The notes under the pieces were generated by a model. That model was not told the DNA's origin. It did not search any database and worked only from the letters and a program-made list of their open reading frames with translations. A program made the translations under genes and the position numbers. From NCBI RefSeq assembly GCF_008806385.1, contig NZ_VZZK01000012.1, positions 88,593 through 152,592 of the forward strand: a DNA stretch of 64,000 nucleotides, in the 5' to 3' direction. Source of the DNA: Methylobacterium soli (GTDB lineage: Bacteria > Pseudomonadota > Alphaproteobacteria > Rhizobiales > Beijerinckiaceae). Below are positions 25,503-33,923 of the stretch, in pieces. Numbering within the stretch: position 1 is the first letter of the stretch; every line of letters starts with the position of its first letter.

Positions 25503-26600
25503 GTGAGCGCGCGTCTTATCGAACCCGGTTCCACCCTCGGCATCGTCGGCGGCGGCCAGCTCGGCCGCATGATCGCGCTGGCGGCCGCCGATTACGGCCT
25601 CAAGGTCCACGTCTTCGCCCCGGATGCCGACAGCCCGGCCTTCGACGTCGCCGGCGCGACGACGCGGGCCGCCTACGATGACGCGGAGGCGCTGGCGCGC
25701 TTCGCCGAGGCGGTCGACGTCGTGACCTACGAGTTCGAGAACATCCCGCGCGAGACCGCCGAGATTCTCGCCGCCCGGGCCCCGCTGCACCCGAGCGCGT
25801 CGGCTCTGGCCGTGACGCAGGACCGGCTGACCGAGAAGAGCTTCATCAACGGCCTCGGCATCCCCACCGCGCCCTTCCGGGCGATCGACAGCGGCGACGA
25901 TTTCGACCGCGCGCTCGAAGCGATCGGCCGGCCGTCGGTCCTGAAGACCCGCCGCTTCGGCTATGACGGCAAGGGCCAGCGCATGATCCGCGCCGAGGGC
26001 GCGATCGAGCGCTCGGCCATCATGGCGGAGTTCGGCGGCGCACCCCTGATCCTCGAGGGCTTCGTGCCCTTCGAGCGCGAGGTCTCGGTCGTCGCCGCCC
26101 GCTCGGCCGACGGCTCCTTCGCGGCCTTCGACCTCTGCGAGAACGAGCACCGGGACCACATCCTGGCGGTCACCCGCGTGCCCGCCACCGGAATCTCGCC
26201 CGAGACCGCCGCGAGCGCCATCGCGATCGCGCGGCGCATCGCCGATGCGCTCGATTACGTGGGCGTGCTCGCCGTCGAGATGTTCCTCGTCCGCGAGGGC
26301 GAGAGCGAGCGCGTGGTCGTCAACGAGATCGCGCCCCGGGTCCACAATTCCGGGCACTGGACCATCGAGGGGGCGCTCACCTCGCAATTCGCCCAGCATG
26401 TCCGGGCCGTCTGCGGCTGGCCCCTCGGGGATGCGGCGCGCACCGGCGGCATGCGGGTCGAGATGCACAACCTGATCGGGGACGAGGCCGAGGGCTGGCG
26501 CGAGATCCTGGCCCGCCCGGGCGCGCATCTGCACCTCTACGGCAAGGGCGAGTTCCGCCCCGGGCGCAAGATGGGCCACGTCACGCGGCTGATTCCCTGA
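25503..26600 (+). CDS. purK: N5-carboxyaminoimidazole ribonucleotide synthase
   Basis: A 365-residue ATP-grasp enzyme making N5-CAIR from AIR, bicarbonate and ATP, the substrate of PurE. It shows GSTLGIVGGGQLGRMIALAA at the N-terminus, VVTYEFENIPRETAEIL, SVLKTRRFGYDGKGQ (ATP-grasp lid), LILEGFVPFEREVSVVAARS and EIAPRVHNSGHWTIEG near the metal and ATP site. The start is a GTG at 25503, three bases after the purE stop. The length matches the family (about 355-375). Confidence 0.95.
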   Translation: MSARLIEPGSTLGIVGGGQLGRMIALAAADYGLKVHVFAPDADSPAFDVAGATTRAAYDDAEALARFAEAVDVVTYEFENIPRETAEILAARAPLHPSASALAVTQDRLTEKSFINGLGIPTAPFRAIDSGDDFDRALEAIGRPSVLKTRRFGYDGKGQRMIRAEGAIERSAIMAEFGGAPLILEGFVPFEREVSVVAARSADGSFAAFDLCENEHRDHILAVTRVPATGISPETAASAIAIARRIADALDYVGVLAVEMFLVREGESERVVVNEIAPRVHNSGHWTIEGALTSQFAQHVRAVCGWPLGDAARTGGMRVEMHNLIGDEAEGWREILARPGAHLHLYGKGEFRPGRKMGHVTRLIP

Positions 26601-26933
26601 CGGGGCGCTTCCGCCGCGCCTGCGCGAAAACTGGGGCTTTGGCATCACACCGCGCACCCTGCGGATCCCCTCGCCGGCCTGATTTCCGGGGCCCGGGCCG
26701 GTGAGCCATACCTTCGCCACATCCGCTCGCTTCAGCCTGAATATCGCCGGTTCTTAAGCGGGCGTTCACCGCGTTACGGGACCATGCACGGCACATCGCT
26801 TGCCGGACGGGCCCGGGCGCGGAGTGCGGCCGGATCCTTGGTCGGATCATGGCCGATCCGCGCCGGGAACAGGCGATCGAACGAGGATATTCGGAAGCGC
26901 GCGCCTGCGCGCTCTGCCGAGGAGAGCGGGGCG
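26601..26933. other. Intergenic region between purK and the TPR lipoprotein
   Basis: 333 bases. The downstream open frame extends back to 26784, but the extra 50 residues are Arg/Ala-rich and lack homology or a ribosome binding site, so they are treated as leader. Promoter elements for the lipoprotein gene should be here. No terminator with a T run is visible after purK. Confidence 0.45.
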
Positions 26934-27806
26934 ATGACTTCACTGAGCTTGCGGGCACCCAAAGCGGGGCTGATCGGAGCGGCCGCGCTGGCCGCGATGG
27001 CCCTTGCGGGCTGCGAGACGGTGGGCAGCGCCGCCGGGCCGAAGCAGTTCGCCGTGCTGGAGACGGACACGACGGGGGCGACGAACGTCAACATCGCCTC
27101 CCTGTCCGACGTGATCTCCCGCAACCCCAATGACGCGGCGGCCTACAACACCCGCGGCGCGGCCTATGCCCGGGCGGGCCAGTTCGGCGACGCCGTCGCC
27201 GACTTCACCAAGGCGGTGCAGCTCGATCCGAACTCGGCCTCGGCCTATAACAACCGGGCCCTCGCCTTCCGGCAGACCGGCCGCAACGACGCCGCCCTGC
27301 AGGATTTCTCGAAGGCGATCGCGGCCGACCCGAATTACGGCCCGGCCTATATCGGCCGCGCCAACGTGCTGCGCGCCCAGGGCGACCTCGACGGCGCCAC
27401 CTCCGATCTCAACCAGGCGATCCGCCTGACGCCGGAATCCGCCGAGGCCTACCACGCCCGCGGCCTCGTGCGGCAGAAGCAGGGCCAGAACACCCAGGCC
27501 ATCGCGGATTTCGACGCCGCGATCGACCGCAACCCCTTCGTCAGCGCGCCCTACGCCGCGCGCGGCCAGAGCCTCATCGCCACGAACCAGTTCGACAAGG
27601 CGATCGAGGACTACAACGCCGCCCTCAACGTCAACAACAAGGACGCCACCTCCTGGGCCTATCGCGGTCTCGCCTACGAGAAGTCGAACCGCAAGAAGGA
27701 GGCGATGGAGAGCTACCAGCGCGCCGCCCAGATCGATCCGGGCAACCCGGTCGCCAAGCAGGGCCTCGGGCGCGTCCAGGGCGGGGTCGGCTCGCTCTTC
27801 AACTGA
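26934..27806 (+). CDS. TPR-repeat lipoprotein
   Basis: A 290-residue protein with a lipoprotein signal: hydrophobic GLIGAAALAAMALAGC with lipobox LAGC and Cys27. After a short linker come about six tetratricopeptide repeats (AAAYNTRGAAYARAGQFGDA, SASAYNNRALAFRQTGRNDA, YGPAYIGRANVLRAQGDLDG and so on). It is probably anchored in the outer membrane or facing the periplasm, and TPRs bind partner proteins. Similar proteins resemble NlpI. The ATG at 26934 has a GGAG-rich site upstream and starts the signal peptide, so it is preferred over the upstream ATG. It converges on glpX with a shared terminator. Confidence 0.9.
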   Translation: MTSLSLRAPKAGLIGAAALAAMALAGCETVGSAAGPKQFAVLETDTTGATNVNIASLSDVISRNPNDAAAYNTRGAAYARAGQFGDAVADFTKAVQLDPNSASAYNNRALAFRQTGRNDAALQDFSKAIAADPNYGPAYIGRANVLRAQGDLDGATSDLNQAIRLTPESAEAYHARGLVRQKQGQNTQAIADFDAAIDRNPFVSAPYAARGQSLIATNQFDKAIEDYNAALNVNNKDATSWAYRGLAYEKSNRKKEAMESYQRAAQIDPGNPVAKQGLGRVQGGVGSLFN

Positions 27807-27829
27807 CGCCGCCCGGTCTCGCGGGATTT

Positions 27830-27864
27830 CGAAGGCGGTCGCCCGGACGGGTCGGCCGCCTTCG
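27830..27864. terminator. Shared hairpin between convergent TPR lipoprotein and glpX genes
   Basis: CGAAGGCGG (27830-27838) and CCGCCTTCG (27856-27864) pair perfectly around a 17-base loop, in the 88-base gap between two convergent genes. T-rich flanks are short (TTT before, TTC within), so efficiency is uncertain, but the position suits a bidirectional terminator. Confidence 0.6.
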
Positions 27865-27894
27865 TCGTTCCGGTGCTTGGGGGCGCGGCCGGCC

Positions 27895-28890
27895 TCACGC
27901 CTCGAAGCGGTCGGGCCGGCGATGCATGCCGAGGATGCGCCGCACCGTGCCGGTCGAGGACCGGTACACCACCGTCTCGGTCTCGACTGCGCCGGGCTTG
28001 AAGCGAACGCCGCGCAGCAGGGCGCCGTCCGTGACGCCGGTCGCCGCCACGATGACGTCGCCGCGGGCGAGGTCGTGGAGCTCGTATTTCCGGTTCGGGT
28101 CGCTGATGCCCATGCTCTCGGCGCGGGCGCGCTTGTCGTGGCTGTCGAGGATCAGGCGTCCCTGCATCTGGCCGCCGATGCAGCGCAGGGCGCCGGCCGC
28201 GAGCACGCCCTCCGGGGCCGCCCCGATGCCGAGATAGATGTCGGCGCCGGTCTCCTCCGGGCTGGTGGTGAAGATGATGCCGGCGATGTCCCCGTCCGAG
28301 ATCAGCCGGATGCCCGCCCCGGTGGCGCGCACCGCCGCGACGAGGTTCATGTGGCGCGGCCGGTCGAGGATGATCGCGGTGATCTGGGAGGGGTGCACGC
28401 CCTTGGCCCGCGCGAGGGCCGCGATGTTGTCGGCCGGGCTCGCATCGAGATCGACGAGGCCGGGCGGATAGCCGGGGCCGATCGCGATCTTCTGCATGTA
28501 GACGTCCGGCGCGGCGAGCAGGCTGCCCTTCTCGGCGATGGCCATGACCGCGATGGCGCCCGGCATGTCCTTGGCGCAGAGGGTGGTGCCCTCGAGGGGA
28601 TCGACCGCGATGTCGACCGCCGGGCCCTCCCCGCTGCCGAGGCGCTCGCCGATGAACAGCATCGGCGCCTCGTCGCGCTCGCCCTCCCCGATCACCACGG
28701 TGCCGTCGATCGGCAGGGCGTGCAATTCGCGGCGCATCGCGTCGACGGCGGCCTGGTCGGCCTCCTTCTCGTTGCCCTGGCCGCGCAGCCGCGCGGCCGC
28801 GATGGCGGCGCGCTCGGTGACGCGGGCCAGTTCGAGGGTGAGGGTGCGCGCGACGACCCCTCGGGACGCCTGTGGGTGGGCTTCCGCCAT
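27895..28890 (-). CDS. glpX: Class II fructose-1,6-bisphosphatase (GlpX)
   Basis: A 331-residue metal-dependent phosphatase of gluconeogenesis and the Calvin/serine-cycle side of carbon metabolism, producing fructose 6-phosphate. Motifs are GTVVIGEGERDEAPMLFIGE (metal ligands), VDIAVDPLEGTTLCAKDMPG, the catalytic-acid block that defines the family, and IILDRPRHMNLVAAVRATGA. The length fits GlpX (about 320-340). The ATG at 28890 has GAGGAAA just upstream. The family also includes sedoheptulose bisphosphatases; which substrate dominates cannot be read here. hom lies upstream on the same strand after about 200 bases. Confidence 0.95.
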   Translation of the reverse strand: MAEAHPQASRGVVARTLTLELARVTERAAIAAARLRGQGNEKEADQAAVDAMRRELHALPIDGTVVIGEGERDEAPMLFIGERLGSGEGPAVDIAVDPLEGTTLCAKDMPGAIAVMAIAEKGSLLAAPDVYMQKIAIGPGYPPGLVDLDASPADNIAALARAKGVHPSQITAIILDRPRHMNLVAAVRATGAGIRLISDGDIAGIIFTTSPEETGADIYLGIGAAPEGVLAAGALRCIGGQMQGRLILDSHDKRARAESMGISDPNRKYELHDLARGDVIVAATGVTDGALLRGVRFKPGAVETETVVYRSSTGTVRRILGMHRRPDRFEA

Positions 28891-29086
28891 CGTTTCCTCG
28901 CCCTCGTCGCATCCGGTGCCCGGCGCGGGGCCGGGCCTGGATCGCGCTTCCAGCAGGGCGGAGCCGCCCTGTCCGTGCGCTTATGTCAGGTGTTGTAGCG
29001 CGTTTCGGAGCCTCGGCCCGTCGACCCGCGACAAAATCCCCAAGCCTTATTCGAGATCCCCAAGCCTTATTCGAGCCGGATCGGGC

Positions 29087-30421
29087 TTACTCGCGCTCGA
29101 TCCGGATCAGTTGCGGCGCCTCGGCCAGGAGGCCGTCGGCCGCGATGGCGTCGAGGGCGGCCCGGATGGTCCCCTCGGTCGCCGCGTAGGTGATCAGCAC
29201 CAGCGGCACCGGCTGGCCCGAGCGCCCGTGCGGGTCCTGCGAGGCGGCGCGCTCGGAGCGGCGCTGGAGGATGCTCTCCAGGGAGATCTCGCGCTCGGCC
29301 ATCCGGGTGGCGACGCCCGCCGCGACGCCGGGCCGGTCATGGACCGTGAGGCGGATGTAGTAGCCGCCCTCGTGGCGCTGCATCTCGACGCGGGAGGCCG
29401 GCTGCATCCGGGCGGTCGGGCGGCCGAAGGCCGGGCGCACGAGGCCGGCGGCCACGTCCGCGATGTCGGCCACCACCGCCGAGGCGGTGGCCTCGCCGCC
29501 GGCGCCGGGGCCGATCAGGGTCAGCTCGCCCACCGCGTCGGCATCGACCGTCACCGCGTTCGTCACGCCCATCACCTGGGCGATGCTGGAGGATTTCGGC
29601 ACCATGGTGGGGTGCACGCGCTGCTCGATCCCGCCGGCCGCGATCTGGGCCACGCCGAGGAGCTTGATGCGGTAGCCGAGTTCCTCCGCCATGGTGAGGT
29701 CGAGGGGGGTGATCGCCGAGATGCCCTCGACCGAGACGCCCTCGGCATCGAGCGTCGTCCCGAAGGCGAGGCTCGTCAGGATGGCGAGCTTGTGGGCGGT
29801 GTCGAAGCCCTCGACGTCGAAGGTCGGGTCTGCCTCGGCGTAGCCGAGCGCCTGCGCGTCCTTGAGGCAGGCCTCGAAGGTCAGGCCCTCCAGCTCCATC
29901 CGGGTCAGGATGTAGTTGCAGGTGCCGTTGAGGATTCCGTAGACGCGGTTCACCGCGTTGCCCGGCAGACCCTCGCGCAGGGCCTTGACGATCGGGATGC
30001 CGCCCGCGGCGGAAGCCTCGAAGGCGAGGGCGACGCCCTTCGCCTCGGCGGCCTCGGCGAGCCCGGCGCCGTGATGGGCGAGGAGCGCCTTGTTGGCCGT
30101 GATCACGTGCTTGCCGGCCGCGAGCGCGGCCTCGACCACCGCCTTGGCGGCCCCTTCCGACCCGCCGATCAGCTCGACCACGGCATCGACCTCGCCCGAG
30201 CGCGCGAGCGCCACCGGGTCGTCGAACCAGGTGATGCCGGTCAGATCGAGCCCGCGGTCGCGGCCGCGGTCGCGCGAGGAGACGGCCGTGACCCGAATCG
30301 CGCGGCCCGTCGCGGCCGAGAGCGTTTCGGCCCGGCGGGCCACCATCCGGACGACGGCGGCACCCACGGTGCCGAGACCGGCGACGCCGAGGCGGAAGCT
30401 CTGTGTCATTGCCTGTTCCAT
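29087..30421 (-). CDS. hom: Homoserine dehydrogenase
   Basis: A 444-residue enzyme reducing aspartate semialdehyde to homoserine, on the route to threonine and methionine. The N-terminal Rossmann fold has LGVAGLGTVGAAVVRMVARR (about residues 10-29). VITANKALLAHHGAGLAEAA and GIPIVKALREGLPGNAVNRV form the catalytic domain with the YGILNGTCNYILTRME signature. A C-terminal ACT domain (about 350-435, GYYIRLTVHDRPGVAAGVAT) provides feedback control, normally by threonine. Two in-frame ATGs are possible (30421 and 30409), and neither has a strong ribosome binding site. The short linker DPHGRSGQPVPLVLITY inside the ACT domain is normal for alphaproteobacteria. Confidence 0.95.
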   Translation of the reverse strand: MEQAMTQSFRLGVAGLGTVGAAVVRMVARRAETLSAATGRAIRVTAVSSRDRGRDRGLDLTGITWFDDPVALARSGEVDAVVELIGGSEGAAKAVVEAALAAGKHVITANKALLAHHGAGLAEAAEAKGVALAFEASAAGGIPIVKALREGLPGNAVNRVYGILNGTCNYILTRMELEGLTFEACLKDAQALGYAEADPTFDVEGFDTAHKLAILTSLAFGTTLDAEGVSVEGISAITPLDLTMAEELGYRIKLLGVAQIAAGGIEQRVHPTMVPKSSSIAQVMGVTNAVTVDADAVGELTLIGPGAGGEATASAVVADIADVAAGLVRPAFGRPTARMQPASRVEMQRHEGGYYIRLTVHDRPGVAAGVATRMAEREISLESILQRRSERAASQDPHGRSGQPVPLVLITYAATEGTIRAALDAIAADGLLAEAPQLIRIERE

Positions 30422-30559
30422 GACCTGACGCTACCGCTGCGGGCCGGTCGATGGTGCGGTCGGCGATGCGGCGGAAAGCGGTTTCACGTGCCGCGACGCA
30501 CGGCGCGCTCTTCTGCAACGATTCCCGGAGGGGCGCAAGGAATCGGGCGCCACCCCGGC

Positions 30560-31285
30560 TCAGCCAATGGGCCCGCCGGCGCGCTCCCGGAATCGGCGCG
30601 CGGTCTCGATCAGCCCGTAGAGGACGCCCGCGTTGAGCGCGTGCCAGAGGAAGTGCGTGCCTGTTGGCCACCCGGCGCAGAGCGCCCGATCGAGGGTGCG
30701 GCAGGCGAGCGAGGCCAGGAACAGGCCTGCGATCGCGAGAAGGCGCCGGCCGGCCTCGCGCCGCGCCGGCCCGAGCGCGCAGCCTTGCGGCGGGATCAGG
30801 AGCGCCCCGGTGACGCCGACGAGCGCCAGCACGGCCGGCAGGTAATCGATCGAGCCGTTGCTGAGATCCGCGCTCGACAGGCCGGTCGCCGCATCGAGGA
30901 GCGGCGCCAGGCCCGCACCGAAGGCCGCGAAGGCCAGGGTCGCACCGAGCGCGCCCGCCGGGCCGAGGCCGAGGAAGCGCCGCATCGCCAGGAGGAAGTA
31001 GGCGTAGATGAACAGCGCGATCGGGATCACGTCCGCGAGCATCGCCCAGCGCAGGGCGAGGGTGTGGAACAGGAACGAGCCGATCCCCACGATGAGGACC
31101 AGGGCGCTGAGCGCCCGCGCGGCGGGATCGCGCATCGGCCCTCGCCGCTCCCGCAGCGCGGCGGCCGCCGCCGCGATCAGGAAGGCGCCGTTCGAGACGG
31201 CATTCAGCGGCTCGCCCCAGAAGCCCGAACCCGTCCGCTCGCAATAGGCCCGGATGGGCTCGAGCCAGGCTGCGTCCATGCTCAT
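30560..31285 (-). CDS. Ceramidase-like integral membrane protein
   Basis: A 241-residue polytopic membrane protein of the alkaline ceramidase/PAQR-like hydrolase family (CREST). Seven hydrophobic segments are visible. Conserved pieces are IRAYCERTGSGFWGEPLNAV with SNGAF following, GIGSFLFHTLALRWAMLADV with the His and Asp of the zinc site, and THFLWHALNAGVLYGLIETA with the C-terminal His pair. Eukaryotic relatives split ceramides; the bacterial substrate is not established. The gene stands alone, divergent from xth across about 140 bases. Start at 31285; an ATG two codons later is also possible. Confidence 0.83.
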   Translation of the reverse strand: MSMDAAWLEPIRAYCERTGSGFWGEPLNAVSNGAFLIAAAAAALRERRGPMRDPAARALSALVLIVGIGSFLFHTLALRWAMLADVIPIALFIYAYFLLAMRRFLGLGPAGALGATLAFAAFGAGLAPLLDAATGLSSADLSNGSIDYLPAVLALVGVTGALLIPPQGCALGPARREAGRRLLAIAGLFLASLACRTLDRALCAGWPTGTHFLWHALNAGVLYGLIETARRFRERAGGPIG

Positions 31286-31425
31286 CCCCTGCCCGCACCG
31301 GGCACCGGCTTGTCAGCACCGCGCGAAGGCCCGATGACGGTCTGGCCTCGCTGAACGCCCCCACCGCGCCTGGCATCCCGCGCGCCGGCTCGGGCTCGGG
31401 CGAGCGCCCCGGAGAGAGAAGCCCC

Positions 31426-32238
31426 ATGCGGATCGCGACCTGGAACGTCAACTCGATCAAGCAGCGGGTGGGGCATCTCGTCGGCTTCCTCGAGGAGGCG
31501 AAGCCGGACGTGGTCTGCCTGCAGGAGCTGAAATGCCAGGATGCGGGCATGCCGCGGGCCGAGATCGAGGCGGCGGGCTACGCCGTCGAGACCCTGGGGC
31601 AGAAGGCCTATAATGGCGTCGCCCTGCTGGTGCGCGCGCCGCTGCAGATGAGTGAGATCCGCCGGGGCCTGCCGGGGGACGAGGCCGACGAGCAGGCCCG
31701 CTACATCGAGGCCGTGATCACCGGCGAGGACGCCACGACCGGCAAGGCCGTCGCGCCCCTGCGCGTCGCCTCGATCTACCTGCCCAACGGCAACCCGGTC
31801 GAGAGCCCGAAATACCCCTACAAGCTCGCCTTCCTGGAGCGCCTGCGCCTCCATGCCCGCGCCCTGATGGCGGAGGAGACCGCGCTCGTGCTCGCGGGCG
31901 ACTACAACGTCATCCCGGAGCCGGAGGACGCGGCCGATCCGGAGGCGTGGCGCAGCGACGCCCTGTTCCTGCCCCAGAGCCGCGCGGCCTTCCGCCGGCT
32001 CCTGGCGGAGGGCTTCACCGACGCCCTGCGCGCCTGCGATCCGCGGGGCGGGCTCTACACCTTCTGGGATTACCAGGCGGGCTCCTGGCCCCGGAACCAG
32101 GGCATCCGCATCGACCACCTGCTGCTCTCGCCCCAGGCCGCCGACCGGCTGGTCTCGGCCTCGGTGCAGAAGCACCTGCGCGGCCTGGAGAAGCCGTCCG
32201 ACCACGTCCCCGTCACGGTGGAGCTCGCGCCGGCCTGA
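31426..32238 (+). CDS. xth: Exodeoxyribonuclease III
   Basis: A 270-residue AP endonuclease/3'-5' exonuclease used in base-excision repair. The N-terminus MRIATWNVNSIKQRVGHLV carries the conserved Asn7. VVCLQELKCQD holds the metal-binding Glu, the GDYNVIPEPEDAAD block has the catalytic Asp and Asn, and RIDHLLLSPQAADRL with EKPSDHVPVTVEL supplies the C-terminal Asp-His pair. All catalytic residues of the ExoIII family are present. The start at 31426 follows a purine-rich stretch (CCGGAGAGAGAAG). It is divergent from the ceramidase-like gene. Confidence 0.95.
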   Translation: MRIATWNVNSIKQRVGHLVGFLEEAKPDVVCLQELKCQDAGMPRAEIEAAGYAVETLGQKAYNGVALLVRAPLQMSEIRRGLPGDEADEQARYIEAVITGEDATTGKAVAPLRVASIYLPNGNPVESPKYPYKLAFLERLRLHARALMAEETALVLAGDYNVIPEPEDAADPEAWRSDALFLPQSRAAFRRLLAEGFTDALRACDPRGGLYTFWDYQAGSWPRNQGIRIDHLLLSPQAADRLVSASVQKHLRGLEKPSDHVPVTVELAPA

Positions 32239-32335
32239 GCCGGGATCCGCTCACGGGACTGGGAAGAGGCAGGGCCGGTCCGGCGTGATAGGAGGCCGGT
32301 CCGCGCCCCTCCCGGGACGCAGGAGACCCGTCCGC

Positions 32336-32959
32336 ATGATCGTCTACGGCACCAGCCTGTCGCCCTTCGTCCGCAAGATCCTGGTCGCGCTCGCCGAGAA
32401 GGGCGTCGTCGCCGAGCACAATCCCCTGCGCTTCCACGATCCCGACGCGGATTTCCAGGCCGCGAGCCCGCTCGGCAAGATCCCGGCGATCGAGGATGAC
32501 GGGTTTCGCCTCGCCGATTCCTCCGCGATCCTGTGGTATCTCGAGCGCAAGCACCCGACGCCCGCGATCATGCCCGCCGAGGCTCCGGCGCTCGGCCGCG
32601 CGATCTGGTTCGACAAGTTCGGCGACACGGAACTGTTCGGGAAGCTGATCGTGCCCTTCGTGCACCGGGTCTTTCGCCCGAAGATCATGGGCAAGCCCGG
32701 CGACGAGGCCGCGGTCGAGCGCGCCCTCACGGAGGATCTGCCGCCGCTCTTCGATTATCTGGAAAGCGAGATCGCGGGCGAATACCTGGTGGGCACGCGC
32801 TTCAGCGTCGCCGACATCTCGGTGGTCACGGGTTTCCACAATCTGGCGCTCGCCGGCGCGTCGGTGGATTCCGGCCGCTGGCCCAAGCTCGCGGCCTACG
32901 TGGCGGCGATGCTCGCGCGCCCGTCCTTCGTCCAGGCGATCGGCGCCCGGACGGGCTGA
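32336..32959 (+). CDS. Glutathione S-transferase
   Basis: A 207-residue GST: an N-terminal thioredoxin-like domain (MIVYGTSLSPFVRKILVALA, with Ser9/Pro10 near the usual catalytic position, and GKIPAIEDDGFRLADSSAIL binding glutathione) and an all-helical C-terminal domain (FRPKIMGKPGDEAAVERALT to SVADISVVTGFHNLALAGA). It would conjugate or transfer glutathione in the cytosol; the substrate is unknown. AGGAG lies about 10 bases before the ATG at 32336. It is convergent with the ExoR-like gene. Confidence 0.9.
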   Translation: MIVYGTSLSPFVRKILVALAEKGVVAEHNPLRFHDPDADFQAASPLGKIPAIEDDGFRLADSSAILWYLERKHPTPAIMPAEAPALGRAIWFDKFGDTELFGKLIVPFVHRVFRPKIMGKPGDEAAVERALTEDLPPLFDYLESEIAGEYLVGTRFSVADISVVTGFHNLALAGASVDSGRWPKLAAYVAAMLARPSFVQAIGARTG

Positions 32960-33005
32960 CCGCCCCGCGAGCGGGTGCTCGCGCCCGCCCCTCCACCGGG
33001 CGGTC
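32958..33005. terminator. Nested hairpin between convergent GST and exoR-like genes
   Basis: GACCGCCC (32958-32965) pairs with GGGCGGTC (32998-33005), enclosing a second hairpin GCGAGC/GCTCGC. It fills the 63-base gap between two convergent stop codons and probably terminates both. No T run is present. Confidence 0.5.
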
Positions 33006-33022
33006 GGCGCCCGGTCCGGAAC

Positions 33023-33835
33023 TCAGCGGCGGCGACGCCCCGTCGCCGCCTGGGCCTGGGCCTGCGCGTCGGCCCGGTCGTCCTCGGTCGCCCGCGCCCA
33101 GTTCTTCTCGTAGAGGGCGACGATCCAGTCGTCCTTGCGCCCGTCCGCCCCCTGCCGCGCGAGCGAGAGCCACATCAGCCCGCGCGCCCGCTGCACCGGC
33201 AGGCCGCCGAGGCCGTTGGCCAGGAGATCGCCGAGCAGGGCCTGGGCCGGGTGATGGCCCTTCTCCGCCGCGAGGTTGAACCAGCGGGCGGCCTGGCGCG
33301 CATCCGCCTCGACCCCGGTCCCGTCGAGGTAGAGCCGGGCGAGATTGTACTGCGCGTTCGGGTCGCCGAAATACGACGCCGCGTAGTTGAACATGTCGTA
33401 GGCGCGCTCGGGATTCGGGCGCACATAGGTGCCCTTGATCCCGTCGAGGAAATAGGCGCCGAGCGCCGTGAAGGCGCTCGCGACCACGCCGGAATTGGGT
33501 GCATCCGGCCCGTCGTCGTTGCTGTCGTCGGCGATGCGCGAGAAGAACTCGAAGGCCTTGAGGTCGTCATGGGGCACGCCGTCCCCTTCCGCGTACATGC
33601 GGCCGAGCTTCCACAAGGCGAGGGCGTGGCCCTGGCCCGCGGCGTATTCGAGGGCGCGCGCCGCCCCTTCCTTGTCGCCCGCATTGTACTCGCGCATGCC
33701 CGTGCGCAGCGCGTCCTTGGCCGAGCGGAAGCTCTTCTCCGGCACCGGCGTGCGCGCGGTGGCGTCGAGGGCTTCCACCGGCGCGGTCACCGGCAGGGCA
33801 ATGAGCAGCAGCAGACCCGCGACGGCGAGCGCCAT
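33023..33835 (-). CDS. ExoR-like periplasmic Sel1-repeat protein
   Basis: A 270-residue protein with a signal peptide (MALAVAGLLLLIALPVTA, then PVEALDA) and Sel1-like/TPR repeats: KEGAARALEYAAGQGHALAL, LKAFEFFSRIADDSNDDG, YDMFNYAASYFGDPNAQYNL, AARWFNLAAEKGHHPAQALL. Repeat layout, length and the C-terminal ARATEDDRADAQ segment resemble ExoR, the Rhizobiales periplasmic protein that restrains the ExoS-ChvI two-component system. No exoS or chvI is in the window, so the regulatory role is an inference. The start at 33833-33835 begins the signal peptide; upstream in-frame ATGs would give an unlikely basic extension overlapping ilvD. A (CG)n palindrome lies directly upstream. Confidence 0.82.
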   Translation of the reverse strand: MALAVAGLLLLIALPVTAPVEALDATARTPVPEKSFRSAKDALRTGMREYNAGDKEGAARALEYAAGQGHALALWKLGRMYAEGDGVPHDDLKAFEFFSRIADDSNDDGPDAPNSGVVASAFTALGAYFLDGIKGTYVRPNPERAYDMFNYAASYFGDPNAQYNLARLYLDGTGVEADARQAARWFNLAAEKGHHPAQALLGDLLANGLGGLPVQRARGLMWLSLARQGADGRKDDWIVALYEKNWARATEDDRADAQAQAQAATGRRRR

Positions 33836-33841
33836 CGATCG

Positions 33842-33865
33842 GCCTCGCGCGCGCGCGCGCGAGGC
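33842..33865. repeat. 24-base (CG)n palindrome upstream of the ExoR-like gene
   Basis: GCCTCG, then an alternating CG tract, then CGAGGC: 24 bases equal to their own reverse complement, with 16 alternating C/G bases at the core (33846-33861). It lies 7 bases upstream of the chosen start codon at 33835. Such tracts favour Z-DNA or a cruciform. Confidence 0.8.
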
Positions 33866-33923
33866 GACGAGCCGACCCGGATCGGCCCCGGCCGGCCGCG
33901 CGAGCGGCCGGCAAAGGTCAGTC

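Noticed and set aside
24795..26720. 641-residue minus-strand open frame
   Set aside because: Antisense to purE and purK, which are unmistakable.
28538..31354. 938-residue plus-strand open frame
   Set aside because: Runs antisense across glpX, hom and the ceramidase-like gene and their gaps; it cannot be a real protein given three recognisable genes opposite.
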